Positions 7,298-14,532 of a DNA stretch of 24,167 nucleotides are shown here, in pieces (the first letter of the stretch is position 1; each line of letters starts with the position of its first letter). A program made the translations under genes and the position numbers. The notes below the pieces were generated by a model that searched no databases, was not told the DNA's origin, and saw only the letters and a list, made by a program, of their open reading frames with translations. The stretch comes from Caryophanales bacterium (lineage in GTDB: Bacteria; Bacillota_I; Bacilli_A; RFN20; CAG-826): positions 1 to 24,167 of the forward strand of contig JAQYER010000002.1 of assembly GCA_028723545.1 (NCBI GenBank), in the 5' to 3' direction.

Positions 7298-8233
7298 TTA
7301 TTTTGCGATAATAATTGGATCTAGTTTCCATCCATTAACAAATGATTTACCATCCATTTTCTTTTTTCCTTCTAATTGGACTTCATCAAGCATAATTTGT
7401 CCGTCTTTTAATTGAAGGATAATATTCTTTTTTAAAACAATTTGTCCAATTGGATTTTCCACTAAATCATTGATTTGATGGCATTTAAAAATTTTGAACT
7501 TCAAATCATCAATAAATACATATCCACCTGGTTCATCTGATAATCCACGAACATGATTAATAAATTGCTTAACTGAAAAAGATAAAGATAATTTTTCATC
7601 TTCAGGCATGATTTTTGTTGCAATTGTTACTTTTGTCTCATCTTGGGTAGTTCCCTCTAATCTGCCTTGTAAATATTTGACTAAATCACGGTCGATAATT
7701 GTTTTGCAAGCATCAATCAATTTTAAGCATAAAGAGGAATAATTATCATTTGGCAAAATATCAACATATTCAAATGAATACATTCGTCCATTATCCATAC
7801 CTTCCGCCATTTCCATTAAAGTAATACCGGTTATATTTTCCCCATCCATTATCGCTCTTTGGATTGGCGCCGCCCCACGATACTTAGGTAATATTGAGCC
7901 ATGTAAATTTAAACATCCTAATGGAGGTATATCTAATAATTCTTTAGGAACAATTTGGCCATACGCCATAGTGATTATTAAATCAGGTGATAATTGTTTA
8001 ACAAAGTTAAAATCTTTTCTAATTCGATGAGGCTGATAAACTGGAATATTATAAGATTCAGCAACGATTTTAGTTGGAACTTTTTCTAAAATATGTTTTC
8101 TTCCAACATATTGATCTTCTTGAGCGACAACTCCAATAATATTAAAACCACTTTCAATTAAATGTTTTAGTACTTCTGCACTCATTTTTGGAGTGCCCAT
8201 ATATAAAATTCTTGTGTTTTCTTTTGTTTTCAT
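7298..8233 (-). CDS. fmt: Methionyl-tRNA formyltransferase
   Basis: 311 residues, a usual Fmt length. It transfers a formyl group from 10-formyltetrahydrofolate to the methionine on initiator tRNA. The catalytic residues are visible: N109 and H111 in LNLHGSILPKYRGAAP, and D147 in MAEGMDNG. The opening ILYMGTPKMSAEVL is the family's start (usually FMGTPxFA), and the C-terminal tRNA-binding domain follows from about 205. In many bacteria fmt sits with def, priA or rsmB; here it stands alone, divergent from an acyl ligase and upstream of a nuclease-helicase. No ribosome binding site is visible, and a TATAAT ends 11 bases before the ATG, which suggests a leaderless mRNA. A clear terminator follows. 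Confidence 0.97.
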   Translation of the reverse strand: MKTKENTRILYMGTPKMSAEVLKHLIESGFNIIGVVAQEDQYVGRKHILEKVPTKIVAESYNIPVYQPHRIRKDFNFVKQLSPDLIITMAYGQIVPKELLDIPPLGCLNLHGSILPKYRGAAPIQRAIMDGENITGITLMEMAEGMDNGRMYSFEYVDILPNDNYSSLCLKLIDACKTIIDRDLVKYLQGRLEGTTQDETKVTIATKIMPEDEKLSLSFSVKQFINHVRGLSDEPGGYVFIDDLKFKIFKCHQINDLVENPIGQIVLKKNIILQLKDGQIMLDEVQLEGKKKMDGKSFVNGWKLDPIIIAK

Positions 8234-8244
8234 AATCGAAAATA

Positions 8245-8250
8245 ATTATA
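8245..8250 (-). promoter_or_regulatory. Candidate -10 box of fmt, very close to the start codon
   Basis: Minus strand TATAAT at 8245-8250 with 11 bases to the ATG at 8233. The predicted start is near 8238, leaving about five untranslated bases. I see no convincing -35, so this is tentative. Confidence 0.35.
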
Positions 8251-8458
8251 GATGATAATATTGTTTTTTTAAATAGCCGAACAAAGTTTTATTCTTTTAT
8301 AACAACGTTATTTCAATTTATTTACTTATATGCTTAATTATTCATACTATATTGCATTTTAGTAAATCGTTCAGAACTTTTTATGTGGTATTTTTATCAA
8401 ATGTGTTATTATTTTAATCGGCATTTTTGCTGTTTATATATTTATAAAGGAGAAAATT

Positions 8459-10462
8459 ATGTATCCAGAATATCAAAAGGTTGCACAATTCTTTTCTACT
8501 GCGAGAGATTTATTATCTACCTCGTTAACAATGAAAGATATTTATGAATTTGCAACATCAAAAGAACATAAAAGAAATAATGCAGTTACTACTTTAAACG
8601 AAAAAGGACGTCCTGTTTCATATAATTACAATCAATACAAAATTAAAACTCATGAAATGGCTTCTAAATTAGCGAATTTTGTTGGCAATTTAGAAAAAGA
8701 TCAAGTCATTGCTTTAAAGATTAAAAATTCACCAAACTGGGTTCATGCTTTTTGGTCAATTTTAATGAATGGTTTTAGACCATTACTTATTGATGCTCGT
8801 CTCCCAAAGGAAAATACCGAGAATTTAATTAAACAATCTCACGCGGTCGCGATTGTTACTGGTGAAATATCTACTTATAGTGTAACCACTATTAACATTG
8901 ATGAATTAAACCAATCAAAACCACAATTATTGTTTAATGCAACTTGGGCAAATAATTTATTATTCTGTTCAAGTGGCACGACTGGAAATATTAAATTAAT
9001 GATTTACAGCGGAGAAAACATTTGTAATCAAATCGCTGCTGCATTAAGTATGCCAGAAGAAACAAAAGATATTATGAACAAAGATGAAATCAACATCTTA
9101 GCGTTTGTTCCGTTCCACCATATTTTTGGGTTTGTTGCTGTTTTCTTATGGTATACATTCTATGGTAAAAATATTGTTTTCTTAAAAGACATGTCCACTA
9201 CTGAAATTCAAAAAACATGCCAAAATTGTGATGTAACTCACGTTTATGCAGTTCCATTATTCTGGGACGCTATTGCACAAGGGTTATTAAGGAAAGCGGC
9301 ATTAGGTGGTCCAGATAAAATTAATTTAATCAATAAAATGATTGAATTTAACACTGGAAAAATTACATCCAAAGAAGCTGGTCTTGCTGGAACAAAATTA
9401 GCGTTGAAACAAGTTCAAAAAATGCTTCTTGGAAATAAAGTTCGTTATTGCATTTCTGGTGGAGGCGGTGTTTCTGATGAAACATTACGCACGATTAACG
9501 GTATTGGTTATCCATTATATAATGGATATGGCATGACTGAAGTCGGTGTTGCAAGTGTTGAATTATCACCTAATGTTGATGACCGTATGAAATGTAGTAT
9601 TGGTAAACCTTTATATGGATATGAATTCAAAATTGATGAAACTAAATCTAATAATCCTGGTGAAGGCGAATTGTTAATTAAATCTAAAGTTATTCATATT
9701 CAAGAAATTATTGATGGAGTGTTGAAAGACACTAATCTCGAAGATGGTTTTATGAGAACTGGCGATATTGCAACTAAAGATGACACAAATAGATACTATA
9801 TCAAGGGACGTATTAAAGATGTCATTATCAATGCAAATGGTGAAAACATTTATCCTGATGAAATTGAAAGTTATTTCGCTAAAGTTGAACACGTTAATAA
9901 AATCGTTGTCTTAGGTGTTAAAAAAGGAAATGCAAGTGACGCGACAATTACTTGTGTAATTGAATTAAAATCTGATTCCGATGAACAAGCTATCGAAGAA
10001 GTCAAAAAGCAATGTTATGAAATCAATTCTGGTTTAGCAAATGAAAAGAAGGTTCAAGTATTCTTGCTTTCAAAAGATAAACTTCCTTTGACAACAACAA
10101 TGAAAGTTCAACGTTTCAAAGTGAAACAACAAATTATTAATACTCCTTCAAACTTTGTAGGCTTTGATGAGAAAAAGGAAGTTAAATCATTTGATGGCTA
10201 CAATATGGAAGATGTTGAACCAATCATTAAACAATTGAGAAATATATTCGCTAAAACATTACTTCTCCCTATTGTCAAAATTAATGATGACGATCACTGG
10301 ATTAATGATTTAGGTGGAGATTCAATGTCATATGTTGAAGTCTGTTCAAAAATTAATGAAGAATTCAATATTGTAATTCCAGAAGATATGTATGGCAAAT
10401 TAACAAACATTAATGAATTTGCCGAAGAAATTCTTATTCTAAAAGGAATAAGCAAAAAATAA
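8459..10462 (+). CDS. AMP-forming acyl/aryl ligase fused to a C-terminal phosphopantetheine carrier domain
   Basis: 667 residues; start supported by AAAGGAG seven bases before the ATG. It belongs to the adenylate-forming (ANL) family: A3 CSSGTTGNIK (170-179), A5 YNGYGMTE (354-361), TGD (434-436), A8 KGRIKD (449-454) and the A10 lysine K549 (TTTMKVQR). A carrier domain follows: the phosphopantetheine serine is S622 in LGGDSMS, a signature closer to peptide-type carriers than to the DSLD of fatty-acid ACP. The protein probably activates a carboxylic acid as the adenylate and loads it onto its own carrier arm. The substrate cannot be read from sequence; a fatty acid is likely. No acyltransferase, thioesterase or ACP synthase is adjacent. 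It is the only rightward gene, apart from rpsT and clpB, in a leftward region and replaces gpr-spoIIP of the Bacillus order, so it may be a later arrival. Confidence 0.88.
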   Translation: MYPEYQKVAQFFSTARDLLSTSLTMKDIYEFATSKEHKRNNAVTTLNEKGRPVSYNYNQYKIKTHEMASKLANFVGNLEKDQVIALKIKNSPNWVHAFWSILMNGFRPLLIDARLPKENTENLIKQSHAVAIVTGEISTYSVTTINIDELNQSKPQLLFNATWANNLLFCSSGTTGNIKLMIYSGENICNQIAAALSMPEETKDIMNKDEINILAFVPFHHIFGFVAVFLWYTFYGKNIVFLKDMSTTEIQKTCQNCDVTHVYAVPLFWDAIAQGLLRKAALGGPDKINLINKMIEFNTGKITSKEAGLAGTKLALKQVQKMLLGNKVRYCISGGGGVSDETLRTINGIGYPLYNGYGMTEVGVASVELSPNVDDRMKCSIGKPLYGYEFKIDETKSNNPGEGELLIKSKVIHIQEIIDGVLKDTNLEDGFMRTGDIATKDDTNRYYIKGRIKDVIINANGENIYPDEIESYFAKVEHVNKIVVLGVKKGNASDATITCVIELKSDSDEQAIEEVKKQCYEINSGLANEKKVQVFLLSKDKLPLTTTMKVQRFKVKQQIINTPSNFVGFDEKKEVKSFDGYNMEDVEPIIKQLRNIFAKTLLLPIVKINDDDHWINDLGGDSMSYVEVCSKINEEFNIVIPEDMYGKLTNINEFAEEILILKGISKK

Positions 10463-10465
10463 ATA

Positions 10466-10494
10466 TTGATAGAAATAATTTAGTTTGATAAACT
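10466..10494 (+). promoter_or_regulatory. Candidate rpsT promoter with extended -10
   Basis: TTGATA (10466-10471), a 17 bp spacer, and TAAACT (10489-10494) preceded by TGA, so the -10 is of extended form TGATAAACT. Transcription would start near 10501. It begins at the 3' end of the ligase gene and could let rpsT be made independently. Confidence 0.5.
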
Positions 10495-10506
10495 AATGAA
10501 CGTTAG
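10480..10506 (+). promoter_or_regulatory. Overlapping inverted repeats ahead of rpsT
   Basis: TTAGTTT (10480-10486) pairs with AAACTAA (10490-10496) over a three-base loop. The ACTAA (10492-10496) can instead pair with TTAGT (10502-10506). The two hairpins exclude each other. They might be alternative RNA structures on read-through mRNA from the ligase gene, or operator half sites; if the promoter at 10466-10494 is used, only the second arm is transcribed. Confidence 0.35.
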
Positions 10507-10526
10507 TCAAATAAAGAGGTACGAAA

Positions 10527-10793
10527 ATGGCACAAATTAAATCACAAATAAAGAGAATCATCACTAATGAAAAAGCACGTCAACGCAACGTCTCTATTCG
10601 TAGTGAAGTCCGTACAGCTAGCAAAAAAGTCCGTGTTGCTGTTGAAGCCAAAGATTTAGCTGCTGCTGAACAAGCTCTTAAAGTTGCTGTTAAATTAATC
10701 GATTCTTCAGTTACTGCAGGTGTTGCAAAACGCAATACAGCTGCTCGTCAAAAATCTGAATTACAAAGATTAGTTAACGGTTTAAAAGCTTAA
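10527..10793 (+). CDS. rpsT: 30S ribosomal protein S20
   Basis: 88 residues, the standard length, with the basic all-helical pattern and typical start MAQIKSQIKRIITNEKARQRN, and a C-terminal AKRNTAARQKSELQRLV. S20 binds 16S rRNA early in small-subunit assembly. The ribosome binding site AGAGGT lies six bases before the ATG. It is convergent with holA, exactly as in Bacillus, and the two share the terminator that follows. Codon choice looks less AT-biased than the neighbours (GCT, CGT, GTT), as expected for a highly expressed gene. Confidence 0.97.
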   Translation: MAQIKSQIKRIITNEKARQRNVSIRSEVRTASKKVRVAVEAKDLAAAEQALKVAVKLIDSSVTAGVAKRNTAARQKSELQRLVNGLKA

Positions 10794-10816
10794 CAATTAA
10801 TTATATTAATTAAAAT

Positions 10817-10845
10817 AAAGTGGTCATCGCGACCACTTTTATTTT
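10817..10845. terminator. Bidirectional terminator between rpsT and holA
   Basis: AAAGTGGTC (10817-10825), loop ATCGC, GACCACTTT (10831-10839), followed rightward by TTATTTTT. Read leftward, the same stem is followed by ATTTTAATT, so it can end holA transcription as well. It lies 23 bases after the rpsT stop and a few bases past the holA stop. Confidence 0.92.
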
Positions 10846-11801
10846 TAGTTATTGAAATTCAAGATAAATAATTCAAATCCGAAGAATTTATCGATTTTAC
10901 CGCTTTTAATTTGATAATCTAATTGATATAAATCATCCACTACTTTTAATAACGATTCTGGCTTTAAATGGTTTGTTTTTGCGTTTCTTAAATTAATTTT
11001 AACCCTTCCTTCTTTTACGCCTAGTTCATTTGCGATTTCAGATGCGGACATATATCTTGAGTCAAGATATAAAACTTGAAACATAAAACGAAATTGATTC
11101 GCTAATAAAGGAATTAATGTATCAGTCGTTCTTGAACCTAATAATTTTAACCCGCGATAAATATCTAAACAGGCGGCTTTATCTTTTCTTAATAAAGCAT
11201 TAGATAATTGAAATACATCATCTTCAATTGGTTTAGCAACCATTAACATAACGTCTTCAATACGGATGTGATCGGTATATAAAGATAATTTTATTCCTTC
11301 ATTTAAAAACAAAGATAAATCACCATTAATTCGATTAGATAATTCTTCAACTGCGTCATCATCAATTTTTATATTTCGATCTGAAAAATATTTTTTAATA
11401 TATTGAGGCCATTCTTCTTTAGTTAAATTATTACATGAAATAATAATTCCATTTTCTTTACATTTTTTAACAATGTCTAATTTTTCATTGATTGTGGATT
11501 CTCGACTTATTAAAAATATATCGATTTCATCGGAACTATTTTGAAATATTTTTGTAAATTTTTCTAAAATTGCTTTATCACCATCTTTACTTAAAAATGT
11601 TACATTATCAAAAATAATCGCTTTTCTTTCGACGCCTAATGGAAGATATTCACAATCGTTTATCGCGATATTTAAATCATCTTCTAAAGCATTATATTTC
11701 ACATAATTTAAATCATTGATTTCACCAAGACGTTCTTGCAAAAGACGTTTGAGTCTTTTTTTAATCATTGGATATTGTTCACCGAAAAGAATGTAATTCA
11801 T
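10845..11801 (-). CDS. holA: DNA polymerase III delta subunit (clamp loader)
   Basis: 318 residues. The opening NYILFGEQYPMIKKRLKRLL matches the HolA start (ILxGEExxLI). The middle is an AAA+-like fold without a Walker A site, as in delta, and the C-terminal collar helices (EDDVFQLSNALLRKDK..., about 190-318) are typical. Delta opens the beta clamp so the clamp loader can place it on DNA. It follows comEC by 51 bases, the Bacillus order, and converges on rpsT. There is no ribosome binding site ahead of the ATG; a TATAAT at 11814-11819 would give a leader of about six bases. The family is divergent, so the call rests on fold pattern plus position. Confidence 0.88.
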   Translation of the reverse strand: MNYILFGEQYPMIKKRLKRLLQERLGEINDLNYVKYNALEDDLNIAINDCEYLPLGVERKAIIFDNVTFLSKDGDKAILEKFTKIFQNSSDEIDIFLISRESTINEKLDIVKKCKENGIIISCNNLTKEEWPQYIKKYFSDRNIKIDDDAVEELSNRINGDLSLFLNEGIKLSLYTDHIRIEDVMLMVAKPIEDDVFQLSNALLRKDKAACLDIYRGLKLLGSRTTDTLIPLLANQFRFMFQVLYLDSRYMSASEIANELGVKEGRVKINLRNAKTNHLKPESLLKVVDDLYQLDYQIKSGKIDKFFGFELFILNFNN

Positions 11802-11813
11802 ATTAATTATTTT

Positions 11814-11819
11814 ATTATA
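11814..11819 (-). promoter_or_regulatory. Candidate -10 box of holA near the start codon
   Basis: Minus strand TATAAT with 12 bases to the ATG at 11801. The predicted start is near 11807. No strong -35 is visible. In a sequence this AT-rich a chance match is possible. Confidence 0.35.
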
Positions 11820-11852
11820 ATTAACTTGTATTTAACATAATAAATTTTCTAA

Positions 11853-13859
11853 TTATTTAATTGTAATTGTTCCTTCAATATCAGTCCTTCTTATTTGGAT
11901 ATGATATTTATTTAATAATTCAATTACTTCTTTATTTGGGTGATGATACATATTATTTCTACCAACTGAAATGATTGCCAATTCTGGAGAACACGCTTTT
12001 AAAAATTGTTCACTTGTCGAGGTATTCGATCCATGATGGCCAATTTTTAATACATCGCAATCGATATTAAAATTTTCGTCAATCAAAAATTGTTCAATGC
12101 TTTTAGAAGCATCGCCAGTAAAAAGGAATGCTTTATTAACAAATTCGAGTTTTAACACTAATGAAGAGTCGTTATCAGAAACATCTTCTAATAAATTAAA
12201 ATTTTCAAAATATAAATCACCAACTCGATATGGGAATTGATCTTTTGAATCCAATACATTGTTAACTTGATATAAATCAATCAATGAATTCATCGCTCCA
12301 TTATGATCAAAATCGTTATGAGAAATGATTAATGCATCTAATTTATAAATTAAGTTTTTCTTTAAAAATGGAATTAATGTTTCTTTAGCCATATCAAATT
12401 TTGCGTTCCCACCTGTATCAATCATAACCGCATGATTTTTATTTTTAATAACGATGCAATCACCTTGTCCAACATTAACAAAATACACTGCGTTTTCATA
12501 AATATTTCGAATTGGAACAACGTTTAATAACACCATGGAAATTAATAAAGAAACTGAAATAAAAAATTTCTTTTTAAAACGATATTCATAAAAGATAAAT
12601 GACAAAAACAAAATCAAATAATATAAATATCTCAAATATATTTCAAAATAGCTAATTGGAACAGAAATATCGATGAAATCGAGATTTTTATACATTATAA
12701 CGATTATTTTAGCTAAAAAATTCATCATATTAGGAAGCGGAATAAAATAGAAATTTAATAAAGAAAAAACCGCAAAAATAAAATGAAATGGAGTAATGAT
12801 TAATTGAATAATATGTGAAAAGAAATGAAATTCATGACTATTATTAGATGATATTGGAAATAATAAAATTGATATAGTAACAATTACAATAAGCGGCAAT
12901 AATTGTTTCTTTACTTTCTTGCTATATGTTCTAATAAAGATAAGCACAAAAGAAATAAGAAAACCTAAATAAAATGCTTGCTGATAAATTAAATGAAAAT
13001 CAATAACTAAAAAGAAAATAAAACTAATTGATAATATCGACAAATAATCGAATTTATTATTAAGAAAATAATTATTGATATATCTAAATATTCGAATAAA
13101 GAATACTTTTATAATTCCAAATTTTGTATATGAAAATAATAAATATGGTAAAAGGATAACAATCGATAATAATTCAGTAGTTCTTTTTTTAAAAAAATAT
13201 AGCAAAAAGAATTCTAAAAATGACATGATGACATATAAATACATCCCATTCATCGCTAATAAAGAAGCAATATTTAATGAATCCGCTAAAGCGATTGAAG
13301 ATGAATTATAATCTTTTCTTGCAAATAAAAAAGCGTCAATCAAAGATGCTGTTTCATTATCAAAATTACTTAAAAATTCGTTTTTTCGATTATTGATTCT
13401 TATTGGATTTCTAAATTGATATTCTACATTTGAAGCAACTAAAGTTCTTCTTACTCCTTTATTATTTAAATATTCGTTAAAATCGAATTGTGATTCATAA
13501 TTAGTGAAATTATTATCTTTAGAATATCCTGATATTGATAAATAATCTCCACATTCTTTATTTGTATTTTCTTCATATACATAAAATTTTTCATATTTTG
13601 ATGAGAAAATATAATAATTTTGATGAACTTCCACCACTAAGCCTTTATATATGTTATCGTTTGGATTATTTTCAATTTTGATTAATGAAAAAGTTAAACC
13701 TATTCCAAATATCAAAATAAAAATTGATGACTTTTTAATTCCGAAACGATAAATAATATATAAAAAATATAAAACTGAAAAAACAATATTAAGTGCAACA
13801 ATTCCTCTTGTCAAAGTTAGGCCTAAAATTAAGGCAATTGAAATGAATAAAAATATCAT
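11853..13859 (-). CDS. comEC: DNA uptake channel ComEC with metallo-beta-lactamase domain
   Basis: 668 residues in three parts. There are N-terminal membrane helices around a DUF4131-type extracellular segment (about 1-150), a competence domain of many hydrophobic helices (about 165-445), and a C-terminal metallo-beta-lactamase domain (about 450-668). The last shows VNVGQGDCIVI, MIDTGG, SHNDFDHNG (the metal-binding HxxxDH), LFTGDAS and KIGHHGSNTS. ComEC carries single-stranded DNA through the membrane; the nuclease-like domain may degrade the other strand. The start codon overlaps the comEA stop as ATGA, so translation is coupled. It is shorter than the roughly 770 residues of Bacillus. Without the type IV pilin genes in view, competence itself is not proven. 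Confidence 0.93.
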   Translation of the reverse strand: MIFLFISIALILGLTLTRGIVALNIVFSVLYFLYIIYRFGIKKSSIFILIFGIGLTFSLIKIENNPNDNIYKGLVVEVHQNYYIFSSKYEKFYVYEENTNKECGDYLSISGYSKDNNFTNYESQFDFNEYLNNKGVRRTLVASNVEYQFRNPIRINNRKNEFLSNFDNETASLIDAFLFARKDYNSSSIALADSLNIASLLAMNGMYLYVIMSFLEFFLLYFFKKRTTELLSIVILLPYLLFSYTKFGIIKVFFIRIFRYINNYFLNNKFDYLSILSISFIFFLVIDFHLIYQQAFYLGFLISFVLIFIRTYSKKVKKQLLPLIVIVTISILLFPISSNNSHEFHFFSHIIQLIITPFHFIFAVFSLLNFYFIPLPNMMNFLAKIIVIMYKNLDFIDISVPISYFEIYLRYLYYLILFLSFIFYEYRFKKKFFISVSLLISMVLLNVVPIRNIYENAVYFVNVGQGDCIVIKNKNHAVMIDTGGNAKFDMAKETLIPFLKKNLIYKLDALIISHNDFDHNGAMNSLIDLYQVNNVLDSKDQFPYRVGDLYFENFNLLEDVSDNDSSLVLKLEFVNKAFLFTGDASKSIEQFLIDENFNIDCDVLKIGHHGSNTSTSEQFLKACSPELAIISVGRNNMYHHPNKEVIELLNKYHIQIRRTDIEGTITIK

Positions 13860-14401
13860 TCAGATCTCAATTTAATATAATTTTTGATTTTTTCAAAAGT
13901 CGCATTACCGATTCCGGATACATTTTTAACGTCCTCAATACGATAAAATTCACCATTTTGTTCACGATAAGATATTATCGCTTTAGCGATAGTTGATCCA
14001 ATTCCCGCTACAGTTTGAAGTGTTTCTTCGTCGTCAGTGTTAATATTAACTTTGATAATCGGTTCTAATGTGCATACATCAGTGTTATCGTATTTAGGAG
14101 CGATATAAAATGTATATCCATCTTTTAATACATATGATGTATCGTAAGCTAATTCATCTGCGTTACTTGTAACTCCTCCAGCAACTGAAATTAGATCCTC
14201 TAATGTTGAATTTAAATCAACATAATAAGTTCCTGGTCGAGTGACTTCACCATTAATTGATACTGATAAATTATCTCCTTCAACAACACTTGTTGTGTTA
14301 TTTGGGTTATTAATCACACTATTATTATTTGGATCAATCGCTTGAAAGACAATAATAAGCGCAATAGTTGCAATAATTACTGCAATAAATACTTTAGTCA
14401 T
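13856..14401 (-). CDS. comEA: Competence protein ComEA, DNA receptor
   Basis: 181 residues: a membrane anchor (about 3-21, VFIAVIIATIALIIVF), a serine/asparagine-rich spacer, an SLBB domain (about 47-100, SINGEVTRPGTYYV ... DLISVAGGV), and a C-terminal helix-hairpin-helix pair (about 117-178, VNINTDDEETLQTVAGIG ... VKNVSGIG) that binds double-stranded DNA. This is the standard ComEA order. It captures DNA at the cell surface and passes it to ComEC. The ribosome binding site AAGGAGGAG is strong. The stop is TGA within ATGA shared with comEC. comEB, present between these genes in Bacillus, is absent. Confidence 0.95.
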   Translation of the reverse strand: MTKVFIAVIIATIALIIVFQAIDPNNNSVINNPNNTTSVVEGDNLSVSINGEVTRPGTYYVDLNSTLEDLISVAGGVTSNADELAYDTSYVLKDGYTFYIAPKYDNTDVCTLEPIIKVNINTDDEETLQTVAGIGSTIAKAIISYREQNGEFYRIEDVKNVSGIGNATFEKIKNYIKLRSE

Positions 14402-14485
14402 AATTCTCCTCCTTTTTTGTATTTATTATTTAATAGGCAAAAAAAGATAAAAAATGCTAAAAATTATTAATTTGTTTACATAAAT

Positions 14486-14512
14486 AAAGAAAATGACCTA
14501 CACAGTAGGTCA
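14486..14512 (-). terminator. Rho-independent terminator after valS
   Basis: Minus strand: TGACCTAC, loop TGT, GTAGGTCA (stem 14494-14512), then TTTTCTTTATTT. It is 20 bases after the valS stop and separates valS from comEA. Confidence 0.92.
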
Positions 14513-14532
14513 AGTTCTAATTTGATAAATAA

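Noticed and set aside
8234..8458. Possible riboswitch or small gene in the 225-base gap between fmt and the ligase gene
   Set aside because: I saw no conserved motif, terminator hairpin or coding frame; only the ligase ribosome binding site and an AT-rich stretch. A weak promoter is likely but I cannot fix it.
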